Positions 24,006 to 36,084 of a DNA stretch of 64,000 nucleotides are shown piece by piece (positions within the stretch are counted from its first letter, which is position 1; each line of letters opens with the position of its first letter). The translations under genes were made by a program, and so were the position numbers. The notes below the pieces were generated by a model. It saw only the letters and a program-made list of their open reading frames with translations. It had not been told where the DNA came from and ran no database searches. Origin of the DNA: Notospermus geniculatus. Taxonomy: Eukaryota; Nemertea; Pilidiophora; Heteronemertea; Lineidae. The DNA is taken from assembly GCA_002633025.1 (NCBI GenBank), contig NMRB01000019.1, positions 5,484 through 69,483 of the forward strand, read 5' to 3'.

Positions 24006-25720
24006 TAGGGCCGAAAATTTGCAAAATTCTAGATGACTGTTTTGTTTTTGACCAATCGTCCCAAATGATTCGATTAATTGCAGGAAGTGACACACATAAG
24101 AGGTATACGCAAACACCATGTCCGTATGATGTCCGTGGCCTGGTATCGATGATGTCGATGGCTTACTATTCTAAATGCAATCACTTAGGTTTGAGTCGTA
24201 TGATCGCCAGCTGAGCTAATCATGATAATGACCCAGGGGAATGAGCCAGTAGGCCAGAAAGGATTATTACCCTAATGTTGCCACTACTGATGTGTATGGA
24301 AACGATGACGTATTGCATTGAGTGATAGATATTCACCAACAACGAGTACTTCGCTGTTCGGCTTGGGTCAGGAAATCAATGGGGCAACAGTTCTACGGTA
24401 TTGTCCTTTCGCTTTAAGCAGGCAGCACACACCAGGCGATATCGCATGCGATCTGATCGCCACCGATCAAACTCGGCTGTTGACGCCAGGTGAGCGCTGG
24501 ACAGCGATGCGTCGAATCTTCTCGTCAGCGATGATCAAACAATACAAAAAGTGATGTCGGCTAGTCAGCAATGGCTGGCGAGAAGATCGGCGACGATTAG
24601 ATTGCTTGTGATATCACCTGGTGTGCTGCTTACTTCCCTAAAACGAACTGTCTACAGGTACGGCAGCCGTACTCATAAACCCATTGGCTAGGGGTACGGC
24701 ATAGTTTGTGCACATGCGCAGCAACTTGCATTTCCCTAATAGGCCTACGCAAACTACCAGTGAACTATGATTTAAAACAATGGCGGCCTCTTTAGGCGCG
24801 AGTTATCTTCCAGACATCGTTTGGGGAAGGGGCTCCCTAAAATGAGTTCATCCAAAGAAACCATAGCACATGCGCTTTACAATGTTGGTCGTAAATCGGT
24901 ATATTTTGACGCTTGTCGGCGATAACTGGCAGCAACATTCTGTATTGCGCAGAGAGACGATGATTATGCCCAGCTGGCTCTTCAGAAACTTAGCATACAA
25001 AGGTAAACCCTTTGTAGATTCTGTATTGTTTGGCATTACACCAAGAGTTATTCCATCAGCACGTAAACATACAGCGTTAAGGCTGGCACGGGTTACTTAT
25101 TCTAAATCATTATGTGTGTTGGTCTATCGTTATTTTTTTCTCAGTGTCGGCAAAGGATTGACGTCACTGGCCCAATCTAGATAAAACCACTTCACCAGAC
25201 AACCAAGGGTATATAATATAACCATGGCATACTCATAATCTCTGCTGGAGAACACGAAATAATGAATTAAAGCGGACGACTATTCGCGCCGAGTCAAAGA
25301 TATTCCACAGAACAGTTTCCGGAGCGGCCGCCGCAATGCATTTACCAGTTATTGTTACGAATAAAACGGGTTGTTTTATTTTGGTTCACTTTGGACAGAC
25401 GCGAACAATCCGCTTTTAACCAAACGAAGCGACGACTGCAGTTCGTCCAAACCAAAGGGATGCAGTATCGCTCACATTAAACATAATCAACTCGTTTCCT
25501 GAGTAAATATTTAGCAATACCTAATCGCTACGGAGGTATGTGGGTATCATAAAAGCAAAGTAAATTTTCATGATATGCCATTAAGTAATGGCAAACCACA
25601 CATAACGGCATTTTCTAACCATGGGCTTCACCATTCTTGTCGTTGTGGAGTTAATGGTAGGGATTCACTAACAGAAAGGAAGGTTGGTGATTAGGAATTG
25701 TCTGGGCGACATTTTATTCC

Positions 25721-25848
25721 TGGGCTGGCGACCGAATCGAAACACCGATAGCACTAACAGTGCCTAACAGAGAGGTATGCAATGCATTTTACCATTACAG
25801 AGTTTCTCTGTGTTAGTATTATCGGAGTTTCGATTCGGTCGGCCCTGG
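25721..25848. mobile_element. MITE, family F (GGGC.GGCGACCGAATC ends)
   Basis: GACCGAATCGAAAC at the left pairs with GTTTCGATTCGGTC at the right, with ACCGATA / TATCGGA inside. It is related in its outer GGCCGACCG motif to the palindrome at 35362-35487. Confidence 0.7.
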
Positions 25849-25850
25849 GC

Positions 25851-26300
25851 GTTCCTATGGGTTCTAATGTGTCCAGCGCGTTTAGGGGACGGTATAATAA
25901 AAAAGTGAAACAAGGAATTTTCTCTATGATTCATCAAATATTCCCCAAATGCGGTTGGGGAACAGAATTTTGGGGTGCCATTCGGAATACTGAACGTTCC
26001 CATGCGTTCCAACGTGACCATGGCGACGTCAAGGAATTCATACAGATGAATGAGAACCTTCCTGACATGATTTCCTCAAATATTTCCCAAAATAACGTCA
26101 TGACGTTGGCAGTGAGAATTTATGAATGCTAATCATGTTCCTGAACGTTCCCATGGGTTCCAACGCCGTTAAAAAAGACATGAATAAGGAAAATTCCGAT
26201 TTGATTTTATCAAATATTTCCCAGACAACGTTAGGGAATACAACATTGGGGTGCCATTTATTAACTGACCGTTCCCATGGGTTCCAATGTACGTCAAGGG
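25851..26300 (+). repeat. Degenerate tandem repeat, ~125-150 bp unit
   Basis: GTTCCCATGGGTTCCAACG or a close variant starts at about 25851, 25996, 26147 and 26271. Between starts, units share TCAAATATTTCCCA and, in two units, TTTTGGGGTGCCATT. The 116-codon open frame here comes from the repeat and is not taken as a gene. Confidence 0.7.
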
Positions 26301-27647
26301 GTTAATAATAGCGAGAGACAAGGAACTTTCTGATGATTTCGTCTAATCCCAAGCTCAGCGACTCCTCATTTAGTACAGGACAATCTATTCCCTTTATGTT
26401 GTGTAGTCTTCAGATAAGCCTTCTTCTGTCACAGAAATAAACTAGCAGTATGATGTTACATTCTTCAGCGTTATCCTCATGAATGGGATTTAACTCGCGT
26501 TACAGATTTAACCCCAGCCTACATGTACTCTGGGGCTGAGTACCGAAGTGTTAGAAGAACTAGTGAAGTCGAAGAAACACTGGAGACTGTATAGAATCGA
26601 GAGTGTTGAAAGTTTAACCATTAGCCTTATAGAAAAAATCGCCTGGTAAAGCCGTCTGTCTGCTTCAAGCAACATTCCAGCGGCAAGCTCTTCTAAGGAT
26701 ACCAGAACGAGCGCTCGGGCTTGATCAAGCCATCACTACATCATTGCATGCGAGATGTATTAGTGGACTTCAATCAACTTCGGCTGAGGCAAAACTCGTA
26801 CATGCACCTATAAATATTAAGTAAATGTTTAAAAATCAAATGATTTACAGGCAGATTCACGTGTAAACTTGAAATTCTTCTTTAATTCAACTTGGTGAAG
26901 CTCAACAAACCTATTTGTAGCCTACATCTGTACAACAGGTGCACATCGATGAATTAGTGAACCTAAAAAACAGGTTGAATATGTTGAAAGGGAGTTTCCC
27001 ATTAAAGCATGGTAACCAAAGGTTTTCAGTTCCGGTGCCATCTCATTTCATGCACCCGATGCAAGGCAAAGTACTGGAAGTCGTTGAATACCATAGTGAC
27101 GCCTCATAAATGTTTGCAGTCGGCAGGCAGGTATTCATAACCAACATCCGAGACACCGTATGCCACGATTCCCCAATACAGTATTCAAATTCGACTGGAA
27201 AAGCAATTTCACAATCTTTGCTTTGGCTCTTCGAGAAAGCAGTATTTGCTTCGTATTCCTGCGGTTGAATATCCGCAGGATGAAGTCGAAATCACGCAAC
27301 CTTTGTTGGTTTTCATTTTCATTCGCTCTGCAAATATCAGGCACGCCTCAAGTGATGCTGGTTTCTCGGAGTAAACAACAGTTTCAAAGGCGTGACATGT
27401 CACTCAAAGCCGAACGCAAGATATACGATCCCTATATCGCCAGCATTATCAAATGAATTGTTTTTCCTTCGTTCATTGCGATGTTTTCTGCATGCTGTGT
27501 GGTATCTTGTAACACGAGTAAAAGATGAATCACACATAAGAAAAAGAAAGTCGAGGAATTTCTCAGTGACTTGGAAAAATTCTACGTTCTGCCGATCTGG
27601 TGTCGTGGAAAATGTCTTTGACGTATTCTTACATGATTGAGACATTG

Positions 27648-27796
27648 GGGAGGTTTCGAAATCAAACGATAAACCAAAACTGTACGACAACGTTATTTTT
27701 CATACTACACATTAACCAGATTTTGCATTGCATTTTCGGTACAAAAATAAAGTTGTCGTTAACGTTTACGTTTATCGTTTGATTTCGAAACCTCCC
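27648..27796. mobile_element. MITE, family D, well preserved
   Basis: GGGAGGTTTCGAAATCAAAC at the left pairs exactly with GTTTGATTTCGAAACCTCCC at the right, and the pairing continues through GATAAAC and ACGACAACG / GTTGTCGT. The near-perfect 30-bp termini suggest a fairly recent insertion. Confidence 0.8.
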
Positions 27797-28145
27797 TATT
27801 CTGTTGCATGTACAGGATCACGCCCGTCAAATATCGAGTCGAGGAATAGTCCGAATAAAACACTGGCCAAGAGTCCAAAGAAATGGCGAAGGCTTTCGTA
27901 GACCTTGACTGAGGCATTCATCTCGAGTAGATGATGATTGCAAGACAACTAATAATGTTACCACCAAGGAACCGAGGGAATCTATAGAGAGATAGTATTC
28001 GAGAACTGGCGTCCAAAAACTAGGTCAGAGTGACCTACTTAAAATTTAGGTCGCCGTAAAGATTAGTGATGGAATGATTACTTGTCATATTATAAGCAGT
28101 TATTGCGGGATTCGAACCCACGTCTACGACCTCTAAAACACGTAG

Positions 28146-28258
28146 GGCCTCATTCTAGACTTCGGAAGCTTTACCTTTAGCTATTGTTTGCAGGGCAGAA
28201 TACAAAACCTTAATTAAAGGGTTAGAGTTAAGGAGGCTTCTAGAATATGGGCCGTGGT
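28146..28258. mobile_element. MITE, family G, short copy
   Basis: It shares TTTAGCTATTGTTTGCAGGG and the end AGGAGGCTTCTAGAATA with the longer element at 52934-53251. Termini are imperfect inverted repeats. Confidence 0.65.
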
Positions 28259-29015
28259 GTCGCTACAAATGTGTGACGCCAATTTTTCTCACCAGACGAC
28301 GAAATCTTTCATACGGTTGTCAGTTACGATTAGGCGGGATCATTGCCTCCTATTTTGTTCGCGTTACCAAAAGTGACCAACGGCACTACAGCTTTACCTT
28401 TGCCAAGGAGTTACCAAAGACAAGGGATCCAAACATGCGAAAGTGGTCGAGGTGGACCACAACATTCCAAATTCCTCAATACCATGTATATCAGTCTATC
28501 GATCGGCATGCTTGTCGACCACCAAAGGTACGCAATTGCAAAAAAGCAACTCTCAGAGATATCTTACAACCTTCTCAGTGGTCGTTGATAACGACGTTGG
28601 AGGAATCCAAGAGGTAGGCAACTATCTGAATTTTCTGCTGAGATAATGATAAACAAGTGGCTTTTACAATAACCTGTTGTTTAGCTTACCGTCTTCTGCC
28701 TACATGGAAAATATCGTCAGCCATATCAAACACAGTCACCACAAAAAAGCGTCAAACACCATTACGGTGTTGGAGCTTTCCTCAGATAGTCATTTCTTCA
28801 GCTGTGTCATGAAAAATGTGATGGAATTTTTTTTCCGTAGATTCACGGAATGTATAACTAGGCCTACCTGCAATACGGAGCTTTTGGAGCAGGCAAGGCA
28901 GGGTTGCCTTTAACCAGAACAAAGGTAGTAAGTGAACATTGCACAGACATCATCAATATATTTTTAGTCAACAAGTTGTCAAAACTTCACATAGCAGAAA
29001 GCATGCATTGCCTAC

Positions 29016-29724
29016 CTGTGCTGGTATCAAAGGCACCCATGTATTCAGATGTCATGAACTGCTGTGTTAAGGCTGTTTTCCCAACTCCTGAGGATCCCAT
29101 GATAAACACTTTATAGACATGATTTCCGACAGAAGAGGCCACTGAATTTGTCGTGCTCCCGTGAGAATTCACACTACTAGCGTGACTAGAATTGTTGCGA
29201 CAATCGTCCAGGGAGTTACTTAAATGACCAGTACTTCCAAAGCTTCCCGTCGAAGCCACACTGTTAGTTGAGCGCGATTTGAAGCTATCACCTCTGTTGA
29301 CTATTCCTTTTGTTGTGGTTTTAAAGCTTCTCACCCTGTATAAGGGCTGATGTTCGTTCTCCTCAGGCCCGTTTTTATGCCACTGAGCAGACGTCGGTGG
29401 ACTAAGAAAGGCCGGTTTCTTGCTTGTTGGCATACTGGACGTTCTCGGCCGAATTTCATTTTCGAGGGCTAAGTCCGTTGGACGATGCTTAGACTTTCTT
29501 ACTTTGAATGAATGAGACCTGGAATGTGGTTCCGAACGCATATAAGACCCCACCGGTGTCCCCTCCCGGCTGGCGGGAGCGGACGCTGTCACGTAATCCG
29601 CCATGTGCCTCGACCTCACTCGTTCTGAGTGATGCCGCGAGATTCCGATTAAATAACTATCCACCGAGCCTCGCTTTGCGCACGCCTTAAACTCCTCAAA
29701 CTGATCGCTATACATCTCGATCAT
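29016..29724 (-). CDS. RGK-type (Rad/Rem/Gem/Kir) Ras-like GTPase, first coding exon
   Basis: The exon runs from ATG at 29724 to a GTAGGC donor (last exon base 29016), 236 codons plus one base. It encodes a long Ser/His/Arg/Lys-rich N-terminal extension (residues 1-200), then a G domain starting YKVFIMG. The P-loop is GSSGVGKT at residues 210-217, followed by ALTQQFMTSEYMGAFDTST just before the splice. A long basic Ser-rich N-terminus ahead of the P-loop fits RGK proteins, which are membrane-associated GTPases known to inhibit voltage-gated calcium channels and alter the cytoskeleton. The later exons (switch II, NKxD, C-terminal calmodulin/lipid-binding tail) were not found downstream and may lie beyond the window start. 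Another Ras-like family is possible but less likely. A TATA box lies upstream at 30041-30051. Confidence 0.75.
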
Positions 29725-30040
29725 GCTGGTTTTATAGGAAAATTCTCGTGTGTACGCTGAACCGCGATAACCGCCCTCTGTCCTGCGTAATCTTCCGAAG
29801 TAATTACAGTTTCGTGTCGGGCAATATCAGTCCTGATTATCACTCGTAAATTGATGAGAAGAATGGAAATAATCCGTATTTTCTCGTATATTTGTATCCA
29901 CGCTGAGTTTTTCGATGAATCAGATGCACATTGTCTCATAAATCAGATTTCACAATTGTTCCACTATCCTTTCTGAATAAAAAGGTGCGGCCCAGCTGCT
30001 GCTAGAATACGTGAGTCTCTGGCTCAGGCTGCTGGCGGGC

Positions 30041-30051
30041 CTATTTATATA
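30041..30051 (-). promoter_or_regulatory. TATA box of the RGK-type GTPase gene
   Basis: TATATAAATAG on the minus strand, 317 bases upstream of the GTPase start codon. A start site about 30 bases downstream (near 30020) would give a ~300-nt 5' UTR. A canonical TATA box is typical of tightly regulated genes, which suits the RGK family. The start site itself is inferred. Confidence 0.55.
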
Positions 30052-30666
30052 TGTACGAATGCTTACTTGGAAAGGTGAGATAATGAATAAGCCAGTCGGC
30101 ATCAAGCACCGTATCATACCTCGTCAAAATTCCTGACTCAGGAGCCCTATAGAAGAGTTCCGCTTGAGAAGCCGATCATCCGAAGAACACCGTCACACAC
30201 TAGAGCAATAAGTTAAGTGACTCGATCCGCAGCCCCCCGACAGCATTCTAATTCTAAATGTCATAGGATGACTTAGCCTATTATCAAGAAGATTATAAAA
30301 AGATACAGCACAGCCAACGGCACTAGAGGATGTTCCAGATCACGTTAAGCCTTGATTGAAAGTCAATTTTACAGGCAGAGCCGTGTTGTTCATCTGTCTC
30401 CAGCGCGTCCCATCCGTCAAGTGTACAATATTAGTGATGGCTGATCAATGCGTTCGACACTCTCTTTAATTTGGAAATGCTCTTCCATTAAGAGTTATTG
30501 ATTATGCCTGAAGCTTATACCGGGGGCAGATGTTAACTGTTTACACCATTCAGATGAAGTCATAGTTTTCCTGTACGACATACGTACGTACAGTACATCA
30601 TTAAGAGTCGATTCCAAGTTGTGAACTATCACTGCATTTTATAGTGAATAAAGTAGATTCAACAAA

Positions 30667-30893
30667 ATCGCAGTTGTAAGGTCCGTCACAGAGGTGTGGC
30701 ATTGCCGGGTTCCAGCTTCTCCTGTGCTGTTGGTGATGGTTGGCATTGCTGACAACACAACAGCCTGTTCATATCTTCGAATCCAAGTCCTGACTGCTTT
30801 TGATACGATATGTTGGAGGGGATAGGCTACTAGTAGATAACAGTGACAAAGCCAGGTCTCTGTGACCTTACAACTGGGATTTTGGTGAAAGTA
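30667..30893. mobile_element. MITE-like element, family A, uninterrupted copy
   Basis: CGCAGTTGTAAGGTC...CACAGAG at the left pairs with CTCTGTGACCTTACAACTG near the right end. Same family as 1370-1716, without the nested insertion. Confidence 0.7.
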
Positions 30894-32268
30894 CTTCTAC
30901 ATGTAATACTAATAGCATTATAAGAATGGCTTATGTCAGTACCCTCCACGAATTTACAGTTCCCTATTCCGGTGTGAACGCGGAGAATCTTGCTACCAAA
31001 GGGGACTTCGCTGTTTAGAAATGGGGTCTGACTCAAGAATTCCCATCCTTGGGAAATAGTCTTTATCGGACATCAATGATCCTTTCTTGTTGACAGACTG
31101 GTTCTACATATGTGCATGGAGTGTATATCTATCATTAATCTATAATAAAATTCGTTTTGCTTTTAAAATCGTCTTTTCTGGATGTCGGAGGGTTCGCCTT
31201 TCAAACATCGACTAAAATTCCATTCCTGATATAAATTTACTTAATCAATCTTTCGTCATAAACATTGACAAAAAACTCAAACTTTTGCCCTTGTAACCCT
31301 AATTCAATTATAAGTTGTTTACCATCGGAGAAACATTGAGGAGAAACCACATCATTAGCCCCATGGTGTGGTGATCGATATATCATATGACGTGCTAAAT
31401 AGATTGACCAGGGACGAGCTGTGTTGCTGGTCTGTGGTATTCTCACCACCGGTGGCCGATGATAAGGTGGTATTTCTGGGATGTGTCCGCTTCCTGAACC
31501 CTGTTTGTGGTTGCTTTCAGTTGAACTAGTTGATAACCTTGAACATGTTGACTTAAAGTAAACCAATTCAAAATGCGTACGAACAACTGTTGTACAGCAA
31601 CATCAACAGCACAGATTAACTAATGCAACAAATTTCTTCGCCAATACCACCATATTGCACCTAAAAGCTTTAAAAAATCTTTCTGCTTCACCAGAGGAAG
31701 ATAGAATCTAACATCACCAGGGTTACATATGTGCGACAGAAGCCAGAGCAATCTGTTACCAGAGGAGGTGACGCTTATAGAATCTTCCTGGAGCGTACAC
31801 GGGCGGTCCACGCCCATTGGGTGACGAATGATCAGAAATATGATCAACTACGTTTATATGTCAATGAATCAGCTGTGCACTGAATCAGATGTTTTAACAG
31901 ATAAGCTCCCTGTGACTTGCAAAATGAACTTTAGACAACAGAAAGAATTTCAGAGCAATATATCAAAACTAGCAAGAACCCGTGGCAATCGGCGATTCTG
32001 AGTTTGACCTAGGTTGGAATGCACGGTACGGCTGGAATTGGTGCAACACGGTGTGCGGTAGGGAGAATTCAGAAAGCAATCGAACAACACCGTTAAAAAC
32101 GTAAACTTGCTACCAGAACAATATCCTCTTCGCAAATTATCCACCTGTTGCATCAGGATATGGTATCCTCTATTACCACGCCGAATTTCGAGGCAAAACA
32201 AAGCTTCAAAGTGCGACTTTATTGAGCCGACTTCCTGCATTATTATATAGATATTCCAATCGTCGTCA

Positions 32269-32376
32269 AGCACTTCAACTTTCTTATACTTCCGCGACAT
32301 CAATGAATTCTTGTGAAGGAAAAGCACTTCAACTTTCTTATACTTCCGCAACATCAATGAATTCTTGTGAAGGAAA
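32269..32376 (+). repeat. 54-bp tandem duplication
   Basis: AGCACTTCAACTTTCTTATA...TGTGAAGGAAA occurs twice head to tail with one mismatch (CCGCGACAT / CCGCAACAT). The 54-bp length is a multiple of three and both strands stay open across it. Confidence 0.9.
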
Positions 32377-33759
32377 TGCAAGAAGGAAACTCCGATCAAC
32401 AAAAGTTAATCCCTTTTGCCATCCATCATACTTCCAATTATCCTTCCCGACCTTCATTAAAGATTGACTTCAGCTCATGACCGGACAAGATGTTTATCAC
32501 GCAGTCAACCACCGACTTCACGTTGCTGTCTTTGACATCTGTTGAGAGCTGCTGTATCTCGTGAGCGCTGATCCTTCAACAGCATTATCAAAATCCCATC
32601 CCTTGGATTAGGAAGTTCAAAGAAGACATGAAAAGAAACTGCATGATGTTCTAGGAGGGGCATAATCACTGGGCTCTGAAATGTGTAGGTGTTACACAAG
32701 GTTGGTCCCATATACATATTACATGGCAACCTCATGACAACCTATGAGAAAAGGTTGAAATGGTAAACCTAGTATACATCTAAGACGCAACGATGACGAA
32801 AAACATGAGACTAATGCAGCCCCCCTCCCCCCGGTAGAAATTTACCGATGGGCCTATTTGAATGGGCTATAAACTTCTCGGATGCTTTCAGATAGGCCTA
32901 AGATGGTATTTGGCACACAAAAAAGTACCCACAAAACAGTAACCGCTGGCAAACTTCATGGTTCACTACAGTGCAACTTTCGAACGTCTGCATCAAGGAA
33001 AATCCCATCGGTCAGAATATTCAGCAGGCATTGATTGGCTAGTTCAATACGGGCATGTCTCATGACGATATTGACGGTAGAACACGACATAAACATGTAA
33101 ATAATAGATGAAGCGTTTGGAAAATCTCTTAACGAATGTTTAAGCACTAACGGCTAATTATTAGTGTTGGTGACAAATCAAACATGAGTTGAGAGCACTT
33201 CGCGGGTCAATGCCAAAGCTGACTTTTTCTTTACAGTCGTCAAAAAAATGATGGGCGTCGCCGTTGATAGCCACAGGCAAGAACTGACGATAAACATTGT
33301 AATCCTGAGAATACTCAATATCTAAAGGTGAAATGAAGCCGAGAGTAAACGAGCGTCACGATGTCAATGATCAATATATTCCTATTCTTTGCTTTAACCA
33401 TGTTTGCAGCGACGCGACCACCTGTTCTATGTTTGCGAATTAGATCTAGGCCTACATACAAGACTGCAACGATATCCGTCACAATGGCACCCATTGGTCC
33501 TGAAAGCTGATCACTGATTGGCTAGCTTGACAAATTATTGGTAGTCTTCTGAGAAAGCTGATCACCGATGTAAATAGTTTGGCACCAATTCTAAGACGCA
33601 CTATAGTGACGCCTATTGGTCATCTTCTGAAAATCGCGTGAAGCGAAGCAGTTTGAGAGCAGCATTTGGTCGTCCGTCGGTGGTTGATATCAGTCCTTTT
33701 GACAGTCTTGTTTTGTACACGATGTGAATCGTGGGTGGCGTTAGTATCAATACGCATCA

Positions 33760-33997
33760 AGCTAGGAATCGACTGCTGATTTTCTACGTTGCGACTTGCT
33801 TTGCAACCTGCTATCTGGAATTGAATACGATCGCAAGGAACTGATACCGGTCGCCGACCTATTGCCGACTGAAATTGACCACATCTTCGCCATTGGTGGA
33901 AATCACGTCCAGCGAGTCCACTTGGCGATCGAATGCCCAGTTGCAAAGCAAGTCGCAACACAAAATCATCTTGAAAATCAATGGTGGATTCCTAGCT
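33760..33997 (-). mobile_element. PIF/Harbinger-like MITE, family C, isolated copy
   Basis: Ends AGCTAGGAATCGACTGC and TGGTGGATTCCTAGCT, core as in 3430-3666 but inverted. TTA follows the right end; the left flank reads TCA, so the duplication has decayed or is absent. Confidence 0.7.
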
Positions 33998-34823
33998 TTA
34001 GGCTGACGATCTAAACATTGCACACACTGACGTAGGACTGATGCAGGCATGGCAGGTGACCAACCAACAATGCTTCGATCGTTCTCCTCAAATCCCTTCA
34101 TACATAAGCCTTGTAATCTCTTTTCCTTTGTCCCTGAACTGCCCTTGCAGGTCCTATTGTTACGATAGTCTGCCATTGTAAGATTACATTCGAATGTTCA
34201 TGCTTTCCTTTTTTACGGACACCTCCCTAGTGTATGAGCCGACGGAATCGGAAACCAAACCTGCGAATATGATCGTGATAAGTAGGCAGTATAGGTGTAT
34301 TTGATTGCATGAACATATGGAAGCATTTACTCCAACATCCTATATAACACTGATAGAAATGGAGTGATTCTCCACTCCGTTTACCACGAAATCAACACGA
34401 TTGATAATTTCTTCACGGTAATGAAATCATTCTAAGGCCAAGGTGTACACGTTCCTCGGAATCAATCAGACAGAAATAGCGTCTGCGAATCAAATGTTAT
34501 ATCTATACTGATATCATTGCTCAGCGTACTATTAGATTTTAAAAAGTGCTTTCCTCCAGCCGTTCCAAAAATACGGTGTTCCATTTTATGGTGTGAAGTG
34601 CATAGATCCGGTTGTTTCATTCGATTTCTTATCGATAAGCTATACTCTACATACTTTCCACGTCTGATTTTGACGCTTCTCGGTTCAGGAAGCCTCGGCG
34701 AGTGGTCACCAGTTTGTGGAAACTGCTTTCGGTAAATTCCTTGGGAAGTTACATTTTTGTTGTCGGGCTAATGAAAGATTGTTCACAGATTTCAGCGATA
34801 GCAGTAGATACAGAGGTCGGTAG

Positions 34824-34981
34824 CGCCTGTCGTCCATAACCACGTGATCGGCCGAAAAACAGCCGATGAAAAACGCGCCGATTGGTCTACTCCACTCGCT
34901 CTCATTCAACAAAAGAGCAATCGATGGTTTTTCAACCAATCAACGCGTTTCGGCCTATCACGTGATTACGAACGACAGGCG
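34824..34981. mobile_element. Foldback MITE, family H
   Basis: CGCCTGTCGTCCATAACCAC...GTGATCGGCCGAAA at the left pairs with TTTCGGCCTATCACGTGATT...CGAACGACAGGCG at the right. A CACGTG-like E-box occurs in each arm. Confidence 0.75.
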
Positions 34982-35361
34982 TCACCGATCCTACGGTGAA
35001 ATCAAACCAAATCTACCAAATGGACAGGCGGGCCCCTTTAGCCTACTTTGGATACGGGTCCGATTTGATCAGACGTTTGGGTATGAAAGTGCATGTAAAG
35101 TGTTGTACGTAGTACGGTCTCATTTGACAATCACTCTAATGGAAATGATCTCTACATCCTCAAACAAGTGTCTCTGCAATTCTACCCGACCACAAAGCGA
35201 CTCCATTCGTCTGAATGCCGAGTTGTAATTAATCGACCCATCATCTGTCAACATCAAACATAAATTGCAATGTTGAAATGGACGAAATCGGAAACCATAG
35301 GTGTAATTTCATTTGTGAGAGATACAGTCCTTTGAATCAGACATTGGAGTTTACTTATCCT

Positions 35362-35487
35362 GGGCCGACCGCACAGAAAGTCCGATAGTGCTTTCGGTGC
35401 CTATCGGCGGTTTAGTTAATGGGAAAATGCGTTAACTGCCGATAGGCGCCGGTGTATCACTATCGGACTTTCTGTGCGGTCGGCCCT
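35362..35487. mobile_element. Palindromic MITE, family F-related
   Basis: GGGCCGACCGCACAGAAAGT pairs with ACTTTCTGTGCGGTCGGCCC; the inner CCGATAG and CTATCGG, and CCTATCGGC and GCCGATAGG, also pair. Almost the whole 126 bp folds back. Confidence 0.8.
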
Positions 35488-36084
35488 GGACTCCCAGGGC
35501 AGTGACAAGGTATCGAAGACAATGTTGATAAATCCAAACAGGACTTTTACACATGACCAAGGTGGTAGTGGACATAAAGTATTAGTTATAACATAGGCCT
35601 AGATCTATTTCCTAGATCTATTCTATGGAAGTAAGTTCCTATCACGAGACTAATTATGTTTATTAAGTCCAATGTTCAAAGCATGGAGCGGTGGAATGAG
35701 TTTACAGAAAAGCCACCACGCTCCAGACCATGAAGTTACCAATAGTGAATGGCAAATGGCGTCGGACTTGTCAATTTCATTGTGTTTGTCCGAACCTGCT
35801 ATTGTTCTGTCTCACCTTGGACAATGTGGTCAGTCAGTACAGTTGTTATCTAATGTTTGTCCGACCTTTGCTGAACAGCAGGGCGGTATGCTATCGGGTA
35901 TGCCCTCCTTCAAGAGACGTAAAACTTTTTTGAAAATCTTCACCCATGCATGGTCAGAAGATCTGTCCTTCTGGAATAACAATTTCCTAAAAAGGACAAA
36001 TAACGTGTGTTTCTGAGAATCCCAGCACAGTTGCCTGAACTGCTGAAACTGACAAACGCCTCTCTCGAGATACCACGGCTCATC

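Larger units (their letters stand above)
21272..24896. repeat. Diverged duplicated block, copy B
   Basis: Second copy of the block at 1-5056, same orientation. The match starts at TAGAGCTCACGG and ends after GGTCGTAAAT, where the two copies diverge abruptly. It lacks two insertions present in copy A and so provides empty sites for them. An isolated N at 22661 sits exactly where sequence equivalent to copy A 1015-2377 is missing, so a contig join there is likely. No gene is supported. Confidence 0.9.
24897..29015. other. Intergenic or large-intron sequence
   Basis: Downstream of the RGK exon on its strand, so this may be intron. I searched the minus strand for G-domain exons (guanine-specificity NKxD and the switch regions) and found none convincing. 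It contains the elements listed at 25721-25848, 25851-26300, 27648-27796 and 28146-28258, otherwise unique AT-rich DNA. A box-B-like GGTTCGAATCC on the minus strand near 28105 lacks a matching box A. Confidence 0.5.
30060..35829. other. Intergenic stretch with MITEs, no confirmed gene
   Basis: Elements at 30667-30893, 33760-33997, 34824-34981 and 35362-35487 and a 54-bp tandem duplication at 32269-32376 are listed separately. Minus-strand open frames near 31237-31566, 31620-31847 and 31950-32402 are continuous but carry no recognisable domain or clear splice pattern. The first ends in a protein-like stretch (KFEFFVNVYDERLI) reminiscent of a lectin beta-strand, too weak to call. Confidence 0.5.

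Noticed and set aside
28090-28140. tRNA-like GGTTCGAATCC on the minus strand
   Set aside because: No box A or cloverleaf upstream; at most a SINE scrap. The similar GGGTTCGAATTC near 14579 also lacks a partner.
28681-28800. Possible second RGK exon on the minus strand (VTVFDMADDIFHVGRR before a GTAAGC donor)
   Set aside because: From the CACAG acceptor the frame in phase with the first exon hits a stop after six codons, and no G-domain motif is present.
31237-31566. Minus-strand open frame ending KFEFFVNVYDERLI, faintly galectin-like
   Set aside because: It lacks the conserved galectin H-NPR and W-E motifs and has no ATG at its start.
35672-36016. 114-codon plus-strand ORF with real ATG, and an antisense 46-codon open stretch (35830-35970)
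   Set aside because: Both strands are open with equally plausible sequence and neither has a recognised domain; chance cannot be excluded.
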